A model generated the notes under the pieces. That model was not told where the DNA came from. It saw only the letters and a program-made list of their open reading frames with translations, and did not search any database. Source: Quillaja saponaria (Eukaryota > Streptophyta > Magnoliopsida > Fabales > Quillajaceae). Taken from it: a stretch of 64,000 nucleotides of DNA. How positions within the stretch are numbered: position 1 is the stretch's first letter; each line of letters opens with the position of its first letter. A program made the position numbers and the translations under genes. Shown here piece after piece: positions 1 through 10,699 of the stretch. Location of the stretch: assembly GCA_029379385.1 (NCBI GenBank), contig CM055612.1:2170001-2234000 (forward strand), given 5' to 3'.

Positions 1-851
1 GTGAATTTGTTGTTTGCTAAGGTGAGAAGAAGAATATGGGTGCTGCCCAAGTTAAGAGGAAGCCTTTGCATAAAATTGTTGTTGTTGATGAATAAGGCAT
101 CGAGGTTCCGTGTGAATAACTGAGGTGGGACTGCCCCAGAGAAGAAATTGAACCGAATGTCCAAGAATGTTAGGCTGTTCAGGCCTAGGATAGCCGTGGG
201 AAATGGACCAGCGAATTGGTTGTTGCTTATGTCAAACTCGTATAGATAAGGGAGCCTTGCAATTTTGGGGCATATAGTGCCTGCAAAATTATTAGTATTT
301 GCATGGAACAGAGCAATATCTGGAAGCTGATCAATGAAGCCATCGAGGGAAGGAGCACCAAGTTGGAACCCATTAAAATCAATGGAGGCCACACCAATTG
401 CAGAGTTATTGTCTGGAGGATGGTCACAATAGAATCCCTTATAGCTGCATACGTCTGATCCTACCCAGGATTTAGTGATGCCTAGAGGATCCGAGGTGAT
501 GATTGACTTGAATTTTTGGATTACAGGGTAAACTACTGCAAGCCTTTGGTCCATAAATTCAAGAGCATCTGATTCAGGAGGTGAAGCCGGTGGTACTTCA
601 AAGGTTGCCAAATTTTGACATTGGAAAGTAATGGGTTTGGTTTCAAATTCAATATTGCAACCTTTGACTGAGCTAATTCCACTTTCCCCGCCTCTGCTAC
701 TGTTGCCGCCCCTGAGACCACCGATGAAGTTCAGTGTATCTCCGTTGGAACTATTTGCAAAAGTGTGGACAGTGGCATAGGCTATGAGGATATACAAGGT
801 TGAAATTACAGTATTTGGAGGCATACTAACCATTTCGTTTCTTCCTGGCAT
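1..851 (-). CDS. Leucine-rich repeat protein (At4g06744-like), 5' part, truncated by window edge
   Basis: An open frame runs from an ATG at 851 to base 1 without a stop, so the 3' end lies outside the window. In-frame ATGs at 833 and 824 are alternative starts; all precede a hydrophobic stretch ([16 protein letters not shown]) that looks like a secretion signal. A short Gly/Ser/Arg-rich segment follows, then a plant LRR N-terminal cap around [20 protein letters not shown] and a Cys-rich piece ([17 protein letters not shown]). LRR units of the form [19 protein letters not shown] and [19 protein letters not shown] come next. This arrangement matches the extracellular LRR proteins related to the N-terminal half of leucine-rich repeat extensins. 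I infer a secreted cell-wall protein. Whether an extensin tail follows cannot be seen. No intron is visible. Confidence 0.85.
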   Translation of the reverse strand, partial: MPGRNEMVSMPPNTVISTLYILIAYATVHTFANSSNGDTLNFIGGLRGGNSSRGGESGISSVKGCNIEFETKPITFQCQNLATFEVPPASPPESDALEFMDQRLAVVYPVIQKFKSIITSDPLGITKSWVGSDVCSYKGFYCDHPPDNNSAIGVASIDFNGFQLGAPSLDGFIDQLPDIALFHANTNNFAGTICPKIARLPYLYEFDISNNQFAGPFPTAILGLNSLTFLDIRFNFFSGAVPPQLFTRNLDALFINNNNFMQRLPLNLGSTHILLLTLANNKF

Positions 852-3800
852 TTGCTTCCTATTTGAACGTTTTATAAGCAAGAGAAGACAAAAACTAATG
901 TCAGTTGGCAGAGCACGAAAGGACTCACCTACTCTGTACAATGAGAAGAGTTGGGCACTAATGAAGTTGGAGCCTATGAAAATTAATGCTTAAAATATGT
1001 ACCACATGTCTTGTACTAACTACTTTTAGCTCCATGAAATGAACTTTACCGGTCCAACCAGGAAAAGAGTGATTGATAGGTTCCATTTTGTTATCACTGA
1101 ATTAAGGCAATGGTTCTTCATGATTAGAAGACTGACCAGCAATGGAACATGTACACCATGGATGATGATGACTGTCTTTTTCTAGATTTCATCCTTGAAC
1201 ACTTCATGCCTACATCATGACAGCATGGCTTTGCCTGGAAAGATTGGATATTGATTGGTTTCGGTGAAAATACCCGGGCCTCCAAGTCCCAAGATAACAT
1301 TAACTTCAGGTTCAACCATTATAAAATATATTCTTCTAGCACAAGGAATTATTGTCAGTGCGCCATTTCAAAATCATTTGGGCTTTTAAAACCCACTTTG
1401 CACATTAATTTGTAGTCTAAGTATTATCGATTATCAATTAAAGCCGAGGTGGAACAAGCTAGCATACAATCAACCAACGTTTCTCTGGACTCGGGAGCAA
1501 TATTTAGGATCCAAATGAGGCCTATTATCAAGGGCCGACTTACAAAACTTGGGTCTTGATGAGACACAAACCTCAGACCCAGTATTCAGCAAACAGATAA
1601 TGAAAAAGAAAAAAAGTCTGTGTGATCAATGGGTTGCTTATCGGGGCCAGATTGGAGGGGCAATTTGAATGCATAAACTCAATGTATGTAATATCTGAAA
1701 GATAGTTGGGTTCATGTACTCTCTGACATTTAATTTGAATCTCGTATAGCCACCAGCAGCCTGTATCTGCCCATAATGTGGATTGGGTTATTTTCTTAAA
1801 ATAAGGATAAGGACCTAACACACTCTAACATTGTTGAAGCCATAAAAATTATAAGCATGTCCATATTTAAATGGAAACCGAAACACCAACTTACCCTGAT
1901 GCTGACTGTAGGGTGGCTCCCCATCACTTATCACTTCTTCTTCTTATATTATATTATATATATATTTATAAATTGCAAGTAGTTGTATTAATTTCTTTTA
2001 TAAGAAAATAATTGTAATATATAATTACATGTTGTATGTAATGCGTGGGCCCGACCTAAACCTCTAATGCAGAAAACAACAGGTGAGAACTGAGAATTCT
2101 AATACAAGAAATTACAGAAGCAGTATGGCGAAGAGACCTCCAAAGAGAGTTCCATGTGCGAGTTGAAGACACCCCAACTCAACTTGCGTCTATTCAACTT
2201 TTATGTTATGTAGCTTAGAATTTTTACTCTGAATCTTGAATGGTTTAACGATATCCGTGGTATCTGTGAATAAAAAATAAAATAAAAAAATCTTACAGCA
2301 TAGCTATGTGCAGTGTGTACAGTGGACCCACATCTATATTATCCCATCCCATGGATGACGGTTCAACACATGCACAAGCATGGAGGCTCCGTTCCATAAT
2401 TTATTATCAAAAAACAAAAAACAAAAAAAATTCAGTTCCTCTGGTTTGGTTATTGTTATCATAAATCCATTTTTATCTTATCTTGATCTGCTCCCGGATA
2501 TAATCCATGTGGTAGAAACAATTTGCATCCATCTATCGAATCTTTTGTACAATCTTTCGGGCGGTAGCTACACGTGAATATGTGTCTTAGCCTTGCATCT
2601 TTTGTCATTTTCTCTTATTTTTTATTTAATCTAAAAGCTAAGGTCGCAAATCAAACTTTTAATATACAAAATATTATGTCACAACTGATTAATACATATT
2701 AAATATTTGTTTACTAACATGATTATGATTATTCAATATTCCTTTTCCATTAAGTATCTAATTGAATATAAGGAGTGCTTTCCATACAACTGGTCAACTG
2801 CACTGCATTCTTGGTAACGTAGAGAACTAGAAAGAAGGAATCGATATTAGATTACTTATTACTGCTCAACAACTATATCTAAGTACCTAACCAAACAGAT
2901 AACTACAATCAAAATTTTCTTACTCTTACAACCACAATTCTGTTTCAGATTTTTGCAATTAAGTTCGTGTAAGAAACTCCTCATTTGGATTTAAGTAATC
3001 ATTTTTCAATTTTAATCGCCATCATATATTAAACTGTAATGAACTAACTATCTCGACTTTCTGGTTCGACACATACTGTCCCTAACTAACAGATAGATAT
3101 ATATATATATATATATGTATATATAGTAATTGGAAACATATACAATCAGTATCAATTCAAATATCCATAAAGCTAGGAATCCATCTTATGGCCCATCTAC
3201 CTGTAGTTTTCAAATACGCATCTTATTATTGTTCTGTCTTTCATACCAGCCGCTTTCTTTGAATACGCTTCCAATTGCTGATTTAAATTTTTCCAGTCTC
3301 CAAGATAGTGAAATAATTATTAATGACCATAATTCTGTCAACGTCTAAAAATCAAATGCACAGTATTAAAATTTAGTTGTACCATACAAAATATTTTTCT
3401 ATTATGAGTTTAAGTACATATCTTTATTAATTTTAAATTTTTTCTTTTAAATTATAATAAATATAATTTTTAAAAATAATAATTTATATATTAAATAATT
3501 TAAAGATCATTATTAATTATTATAATATTAAAATTATTTACAAATTTTAATAAATACCTTTATAACATCATTTCAAAAAATCTGATTAACTTTATTGGCT
3601 TTTTCTTTTAGTGTACGTATTGATTAAGTTAACTAATGTGCATTTTTCTACTCTTAAAGTTTTTCATCTTCCCACGTCTTTTCCCCAATTATTATATTTT
3701 TATATTATTATCATTGTGTAACATTTTGTGTCACAAGTGGGCTATGTGGAACATGTTTTCGTTGTCTCACATGTCAAAGCGACTCTTATATCGAAGTTTA

Positions 3801-4243
3801 GAATCATAAAGAATGTTGGGGTTTCTTTCATACAATGATCATCACCTTTCCTGTGCTTATTGCTTCATTTAAAAGAAAAGGCGGTAATTTGTATTTATGA
3901 TAATATGACATAATAACGGTTTTATGAAATTTCTTTAGAACATACAAAATTCAACCAAAGCAAAAAATATAAAATAACCATGTATGGATATTTTTTCTTT
4001 TTAGGGATTAAAGTATTAAATATTGACACAAATATCACAAGATAATAAAACAAATATTCTTTGAAAAAACTCAAAGTGCGTTTGTTTCATATTTGTTAAT
4101 GCATCATGAACCAAAGTGTTGATGCAAAAATCTACTAACCACCCAAAAAACCCAAATTTGCCATTTTGTTTATGGAATATTGGATCAAATGGGAGTAAGG
4201 CTGTGTCCCAAATTAAATTAGAAAAGAATAGAAGTTATAGAAC
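852..4243. other. Gene-free stretch upstream of the LRR gene
   Basis: No coding region is supported. The sequence is AT-rich and becomes extremely so between about 3400 and 3560. A short (AT)n run lies near 3096-3117. The reading frames present are short and have no recognisable domain. Confidence 0.6.
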
Positions 4244-4572
4244 AAAAATCTGAACTTTGGGCTATGAGGTTAGGTCTCCTAATTGCTTGGGACAAAGATT
4301 TTCGTCGAGTCTTGGTAGAGAGTTTGGTCATTCGGTTGGTAAACAATGAGAATTTTACGAATAATGCTCATAGTCCTCTTATCCAAAATATTAAGAGACT
4401 GCTTGTTATGAAATGCGTAGTTAAGTTGATGCATATCCATCGAGAATGAAATAAGGTAACAGATTATTTAATCAATTTAACTTTGGATAATCAAGCAGAA
4501 GATATTGAATGGATTCAAGCACCACCCTCGATTCGTCTCATTCTTGAAGCTAACAATATTGACGTAGCTTAG
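4244..4572 (+). pseudogene. Decayed retrotransposon RNase H domain fragment
   Basis: The frame reads SELWAMRLGLLIAWDKDFRR, then VLVES and VIRLVNN, and later VKLMHIHRE, stop, NKVTDYLINLTL and IQAPPSIRLILEAN. This is the pattern of the plant RNase H-like domain of LINE-type reverse transcriptases: AELWAL..GL..AW..GFRRV.VESD, then HVYREAN..AD.LANL. The catalytic Asp expected after VES is missing. The conserved HREGN motif is broken by a TGA at about 4447-4449, and the first beta strand (DGA motif) is absent. The fragment ends in a TAG followed by T-rich sequence. I infer an old, inactive 3' remnant of a non-LTR retroelement, or of an unplaced stand-alone RNase H copy. No flanking repeat was found. 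Confidence 0.75.
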
Positions 4573-5560
4573 CAAAGAAGGGTTTCTGTAGATTTAAGCT
4601 AAGTTTTTTTTTTGTTCTTTTTGTAGTTGTTTTTATTTTTTTTCTACCAAAAAAATATATATACAAAATCAAAGAGATCAAACTGAAAAAAATAATATTT
4701 GGTTTTCAAGTCATTATTTACATTTATTATATTGCATGTCAATATATTGATATTATATTTGAAGAATAAAAAGAAAAATTAAAAGGAAATCTAAATTTAT
4801 TTATTTAATCACACAAGTCCTTTTTAAAATAAATAATAACAAATTCTCTATGTGGAATCCTATATTAAGACCAAATAAGAGGAGCAGTCTAATCAATCTT
4901 GCACTTACCAACGTCACGAAAGTAAGTTACAGCAACGTGTCGAATCCCCATTAGTTAGTAGTTCCCAACATAGCTTTGTTCTCTCCTCCCACATTACCTA
5001 CCTTTTTAACCGCGCTCATAAAAGGCACGTGCAATATTTTAAACGCGGTTATGAGCTTATCGTATTTCACGGCTGATGAGTGACTACGATTACTCATTGT
5101 TGTAATCGTGCCGCGCGTGACATCAGTCTCCAGAATTCCAATTTCTGCTGCTTTTCCTATTTACTTGGGTTGGCCTATTTGCCTTTTGGTCCTACCCCTC
5201 AAGCCTATCAAATCCAATCCACATGTCCCTTATGTGTATGCTTCTCATTCGTCAGTTCTATCCAATCTTACAAAATTTCATCTAAATCATTTTCACCTCA
5301 ATAAACATTAATATCTCATAATTACCGCTCCTACAACGAAAGAGAAATTATTGCTCCTACGCTTGGGAACGCAGTCGTTACAAATTTTTTTATCCAAATA
5401 AAATTTTAAAACCAAAGAAGGAAAAATACTAATGATTATTTATTATAAAAATAAAGTCTACAATTACACATCCCTTTAGCCTTTAAAAGGCCACTCCATC
5501 CACCCCCACTTTTTCCACACACCTTCCAACTTTTTTTTTTTTTCCTTCTCTGCAAGAAAA
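4573..5560. other. Upstream region of the RD21-like protease gene
   Basis: No gene is seen. The distal part is T-rich. The proximal kilobase contains a symmetrical element around a G-box (5007-5051, separate entry), a possible TATA-like TTTAAAA near 5485 about 75 bases before the ATG, and a poly(T) tract in the presumed leader (about 5530-5542). Confidence 0.5.
5007..5051. promoter_or_regulatory. Dyad-symmetric element centred on a G-box
   Basis: TAACCGCG at 5007-5014 is exactly inverted as CGCGGTTA at 5044-5051. The centre of this dyad (5029) coincides with the palindrome GCACGTGC at 5025-5032, which contains the G-box CACGTG. The G-box is a known bZIP/bHLH binding core in plants. The element lies about 530 bases upstream of the protease ATG. 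A regulatory role is inferred only from this symmetry and position. Confidence 0.4.
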
Positions 5561-7810
5561 ATGGCTTCCTGTAGATCCTCTCCGGCCTTGATCATGTTCA
5601 TGGTGGTCATCACCGTTTCATCGGCCTTAGATATGTCGATCATCTCCTACGATAGTAATCACGGCGACAAGTCATCGAGCTGGAGAACCAATGAAGAGGT
5701 CATGGGTATATACGAAAAGTGGCTTGCTGAGCATGGTAAGGCCTACAACGCTTTGGGAGAGAAGGAAAACAGGTTTGAGATCTTCAAAGATAATCTAAAG
5801 TTCATCGATGAGCAGAACGCTGATCAGGATCGGACTTACAAGCTCGGGTTGACCCGATTTGCCGATCTTACCAACGAGGAGTATAGGGCTAGGCATCTAG
5901 GTACAAAGATCGATCCTAAGAGGAGGCTTGCTAAGACCAGGAGCAACCGTTATGCGCCGCTTGTTGGTGACAAATTGCCGGAATATGTTGATTGGAGGAA
6001 GAAAGGTGCAGTCTCTGATGTCAAAGACCAAGGAAGCTGCGGTCAGTATTTATTACATTACATATATGCTCTTTTTTTTATTTTTGCAGACTGAGAAATT
6101 GAGGAATTTTCAGATTCATGAACCTTTTGCTAATTTGTTGTTAATATTAATTTTTTTTTAATTCATCATATGAATTATTGAATATTTAATAATCTAATAA
6201 TTGCATTTGCACTAGGTGAGAATTATTAGATTCCTTTTCTGTCGTTTCTTTTCCAATTTGGTTATTAGTTGAAATCATATAGGACCTTCGTATTGGGCCA
6301 GAAGAGCTAACATCATTGAGCACCTTCCTGGACCCTACCCAAATCAAGTTTCGTGGTCCAAGGCCCATTTAGTTTAAAGGATCATATACCTAAACTAAAA
6401 GAAATTGTTGTGTTTGGTGCTAATAATAATTGGGTTTGAATTTTGAAATGAAGGGAGCTGCTGGGCATTCTCAACAATTGCAGCGGTGGAAGGAATAAAT
6501 AAGATAGTGACTGGCGATCTGATCTCACTGTCAGAGCAAGAACTGGTGGACTGTGATACATCATACAATGAAGGATGCAATGGAGGGCTCATGGACTACG
6601 CCTTCGAGTTCATCATCAACAATGGTGGCATTGACTCTGAGGCGGATTATCCCTATAATGGTTTTGATGGCAGTTGTGATACTTATCGGGTCCGCTCACA
6701 TTCTATTATCCTTTATACTTTTTCCTCTTAGTAATAGGAAAAGAACATGCTTCAGAAAGTAGTTATAGTTCTGAACCGGGTTGTGTTTTTTTTTTTTTTT
6801 GGCAGAAAAATGCCAGGGTTGTCTCAATTGATGGCTATGAAGATGTTCCCGCATACAATGAGAAAGCATTGCAAAAGGCTGTTGCAAATCAGCCAATTGC
6901 TGTTGCCATTGAAGGAGGTGGCAGGGAATTCCAATTATATAAATCAGTAAGTTTCTTCCTCTATTTATCAATCAGGTGTATATAAGTTTGCTGTATGGGT
7001 ATTTGAGTTCTAACCAAATGCTTTTTGTCCCCGAATTTCCTCAGGGTGTATTCACAGGAATATGTGGGACATCACTAGACCATGGAGTTGCAGTGGTTGG
7101 GTATGGCAGTGACAATGGCGTTGATTACTGGATCGTGAGAAATTCATGGGGTAAGACTTGGGGAGAGAATGGGTATATCAGGATGGAGCGCAATCTGCTT
7201 AAATCTTCTACTGGAAAGTGTGGAATTGCATTGGAGGCTTCTTACCCTGTCAAGAATGGTCCTAATCCTCCCAACCCCGGCCCATCTCCACCAACACCAG
7301 TAAAACCACCATCTGTTTGCGATAATTACTACACCTGTCCTCAGAGCAACACCTGCTGTTGCATTTACGAGTACGCAAACTATTGCTACTCATGGGGATG
7401 TTGCCCACTTGAGGCCGCCACTTGCTGTGAAGACCACTACAGTTGCTGCCCACACGATTATCCCATTTGTAACGTTAATGCAGGAACCTGCTTGATGGTA
7501 AAAATACTAAAGCTTTTTTCACTCTCATAGCGGTGGAGATAGAACCAAATTAACTATGCTTTACCGAATACCCGATGAAGGAAAACTTCATTCCTTCAGC
7601 TTTATGATGCACCCGCCTACCTAATTTCATAGAAACGCTTACCTTCAAATCTCAAATGTTGATCTTTTTTTATTATTCTTTTCTCATGCTTATGTGAATT
7701 TGTGTTTGTTCCAGAGCAAGGATAACCCATTTGGTGTGAAGGCATTGAAGCGCACTCCAGCTACACCACTCTGGGCTCTTGGAGGTAATGGCAAGAGCAG
7801 CAGTGCTTGA
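5561..7810 (+). CDS. RD21: RD21-like papain-family cysteine protease with granulin domain
   Basis: Five exons: 5561-6041, 6454-6689, 6806-6946, 7045-7497, 7715-7810, all with GT-AG borders and consistent phase, giving 468 residues (RD21A is about 460). The order is: signal peptide (1-22), I29 inhibitor prodomain with the ERFNIN-type pattern (about 50-110), C1A protease from about 139, a Pro-rich linker ([17 protein letters not shown]), and a Cys-rich granulin domain (about 378-434). The catalytic residues are visible: Cys163 in GSCWAFS, His299 in [11 protein letters not shown] and Asn319 in RNSWG. The last exon encodes the short C-terminal tail. Family members mature in the vacuole or ER bodies and act in senescence, drought response and immunity. 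The gene appears intact. Intron 2 uses a weak donor (GTCCGC). Confidence 0.95.
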
Positions 7811-8778
7811 GCAAGCACGCAAACTCAATTGCAGTAGACGATAATAAATGGATCATGGCGCTGCTGGATTCTCCTCCTTGAATTTACCATACACACTGCA
7901 TTTCCTTTGCTTCCTCCATTAATACGCCTACAGCTGAATGTCCTGTAGAAAGTTATTCAGACGCTGATTATGTACATATCATCTATTTAAGTGCTGCATT
8001 CGTACAACCAACACAGACTGTTGTTGCTTTCCAACTTATGTAGATTCTTTCGTAATTAAGCAGATGTGTCTATGAATTGCTTATTTAATAAAATGCCTAC
8101 TTTTCTTGTTTGTTCAGTGCCACTGCTAACTGTTTTCAGTAATACCTATTGGCTGAAGTCTGGTAACGGCATTTATCAATACTCAAAATTTATCTCTCAA
8201 TCAATTATGCTAATGAAGTTTTGTTAATGTATTTTGGATGTGCATCTTCTTCGGAGTCTAGTCAGTGAATAGCAATATGATTCTTCAAACCACGAATTAG
8301 AATAGATCTAACAAGCATATAAGGTTTATATTCACATTAGAGCCTGTAAAAGATCTTACTATCTTTATCACACTTCTCCATTGTTGGTACAACCTTGTGC
8401 ACCATTAACTGCTTACGCCCAATTATCATTTTCTTGGGTCTAAATCCTAAAAACAAAATAAGAAGGGAAAAAATAATCAGACAATTGAGATGGGAACTGG
8501 CTAATGTGTCCAGGACAAGGAAGGGTACTGGGATAGAACTTAACGTTGCATAGAATAATAGAACAGCTATTATATCTGTCTTCTTCCAGTTTACAGGGTC
8601 GACTGGCACATATGGTGGAATACCACACCTCAGGCACAAAATAAACTATGTTAGTCGAACTCCACCATGCCACCCCCTAGTAATCACTAAGGGTATGAGC
8701 CGTATGACTGCTTCAAGAACATAGATTCAATTAGAAAGCTGGTTTAGCAAGTAATTGATTACTCTTAAGAGTTTATTC
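7811..8778. other. 3' flank of the protease gene, no further gene
   Basis: The first 290 bases are probably its 3' untranslated region, with AATAAA-like sequence near 8088-8093. The remainder has only short frames without recognisable domains. Confidence 0.5.
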
Positions 8779-9925
8779 AAGAGATGGCAAATGGGCCGGG
8801 TCCAAGTTGGGCCCGGCCCTACCCGACTCTAATGGGTCTCTTAATAAGGTCTAAGCCTGATATTTTTATATTTTACTTGCTGGGTTTAAACCAAATCCAG
8901 GAATGAGTTTAAGATAAATTTTTAATAATATCAAAATTTATATTATTATGATCACTATATTTTGATTTTGAGTATCAAAATTTTATCATATAAAAAAATT
9001 ATTTAGTATTAATAGTTTTGATATGAAAATTTGAATTTTAAATTTTAAATTTTGTGAAAATATAATAAGAAATATTACTTTTGAAAATTCATGATTTGAT
9101 GAAAATTTACAAATCATAGGTCTATGATCAATTTCTCATCCATTCAACTACTACTCAATTTCTATTGTCGTTATTTTTTTTATCAAATATTCGAATCAAG
9201 ATATTGTACCAGTATTATTATACATGATTTGTAATTTATCCAAAATGTTAAAATTTATGGTTAAGCTTAACGATTTCTATATGTACAAGCATGTCACATG
9301 AATTAAAAATTTAAAATTTTGAACAAAAAACTATTAGCTTCTTTAGTACGAGTATTATATTTCATTTTATGATTTTTCTAATAAGTGCCCATAAGGCACT
9401 TGTTAAGGTGATAAATATATAAATTTTATATTATTAATTGTAGTGGTTGATCATGATTTCAGTGCTGCTTAATAAATAATTTTCTATTTTTTGAATGTTT
9501 CAAATTCCAAAGCTTATATTTATTGCACCTTATCAAGTGCCCATTGGACATTAGTTAGAAAAACCCTTCATTTTATTTTGTGTGTTTTAGCTTGCATTGT
9601 TAATTTGAAATGGGGAGTAGCTAGTAATGGAATTTTTTTCTTTGTCATTTTAATTAAACATAGAGTATTAAATTATATCAACTGATCAAAAATTTAATGT
9701 GGCTTAAGTAAATCAATTATTTAAAAAACTATGTTCTACTAATTTATAAGACTTAGTTTAAAAAAAAAAAAAAAAAAAAAAAAGGTATATGGACAAACCC
9801 ATTAGGTTTGGGTATACTCAATAAATAATGAGTCTAAGATAAATTTCATTTTCGAGTTTATATTAGATATGGATAAATAACGAGTTAGGTCTCGTCAGGC
9901 CAGACCCGGCCCATTTCCATCGCTA
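8779..9925. mobile_element. Non-autonomous hAT-like DNA transposon
   Basis: The left end reads GATGGCAAATGGGCCGGGTC (from 8783). The right end, read on the other strand, gives GATGGAAATGGGCCGGGTC (ending near 9923). These are near-identical inverted repeats of about 20 bases with one indel. Ends of the type (T/C)AGGG(A/G)TGGCAAA.GGGCCGGG are typical of plant hAT elements. The interior is AT-rich, has no transposase frame and contains a poly(A) tract at about 9758-9783. I could not identify a convincing 8-base target duplication, so the exact borders are uncertain. Confidence 0.65.
9371..9566. mobile_element. Small inverted-repeat element (MITE-like) nested in the hAT-like element
   Basis: At 9371-9408 the sequence runs through TTTTTCTAAT, AAGTGCCCATAAGGCACTTG and TTAAGGTG. 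At 9524-9566 the complementary pattern occurs: CACCTTATCAAGTGCCCATTGG, then ACATTAG and TTAGAAAAA. The two ends form imperfect inverted repeats of about 35-40 bases around an AT-rich core. No open reading frame lies inside. The superfamily cannot be told from this copy alone. Confidence 0.5.
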
Positions 9926-10699
9926 GCTAGAATCCCAAAAACGCCACCATCACAACTGAATCAAAGTTATGAATCAAAAAAGCTAGAGTAAATAAATATA
10001 TTTATTTTAAATTTATAAATAAATAATATTAAATCAATCGATTTTTAAATTGATGAGCTAAATTTTGTAAAAATTAAATTTGCTTATTTTATAAAACATG
10101 CTTAAATTAAAACTTAAAATCGATGAGTAAATTGAATAATTTTAACTTGGTTTATGTCTTTAACAAGTATTTTACTAATTAATCTTATTCATTAATAATC
10201 TTAAATTAAACACACAAATGCTAAAATGAAAGCCACAAGAGAGTAAAATGATGGAATTATTTTTCCTTTTTATTGATGCTAAATAGTCGTTAAAATTTAT
10301 TTAAATCGAGAAAAATAAATAAGTGCAAGAGAGTACTTAAATTTTTTTATTTTTTTTTAAGAAGGGAGAGTTAATGAAAACATATTATTCTAAGATAATT
10401 GAGAAGATTTAAAAAAAAAAAAAAAAAAAAACTGAGAATAAGTAGATTATAATTTCTACCTTTTATACCTCATATATCCATGTTCTTTTTTATTAAAAAG
10501 CTATTAATATCTGTACAAATATAATAAGCGTCATTTTTCAGCATATCTCCTCTCCTCCCCTCCATTTACTCTCCCTCCAAAACCCGGAAATCACCGAAAT
10601 CCGAAATTGTTCGTTGGGGATCGGAGCTAAGAAGTAGAACTTTCTACTTTTGGTGACAGAATTTGGAATTGGAATCATACGGAGTTTGGAGACTGAAAT
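9926..10699. other. Upstream region of the MPDU1-like gene
   Basis: AT-rich sequence without a supported gene. A poly(A) tract lies at about 10412-10431. The last 150 bases become pyrimidine-rich (CTCCTCTCCTCCCC) and then mixed; they probably contain the promoter and 5' leader. Confidence 0.4.
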
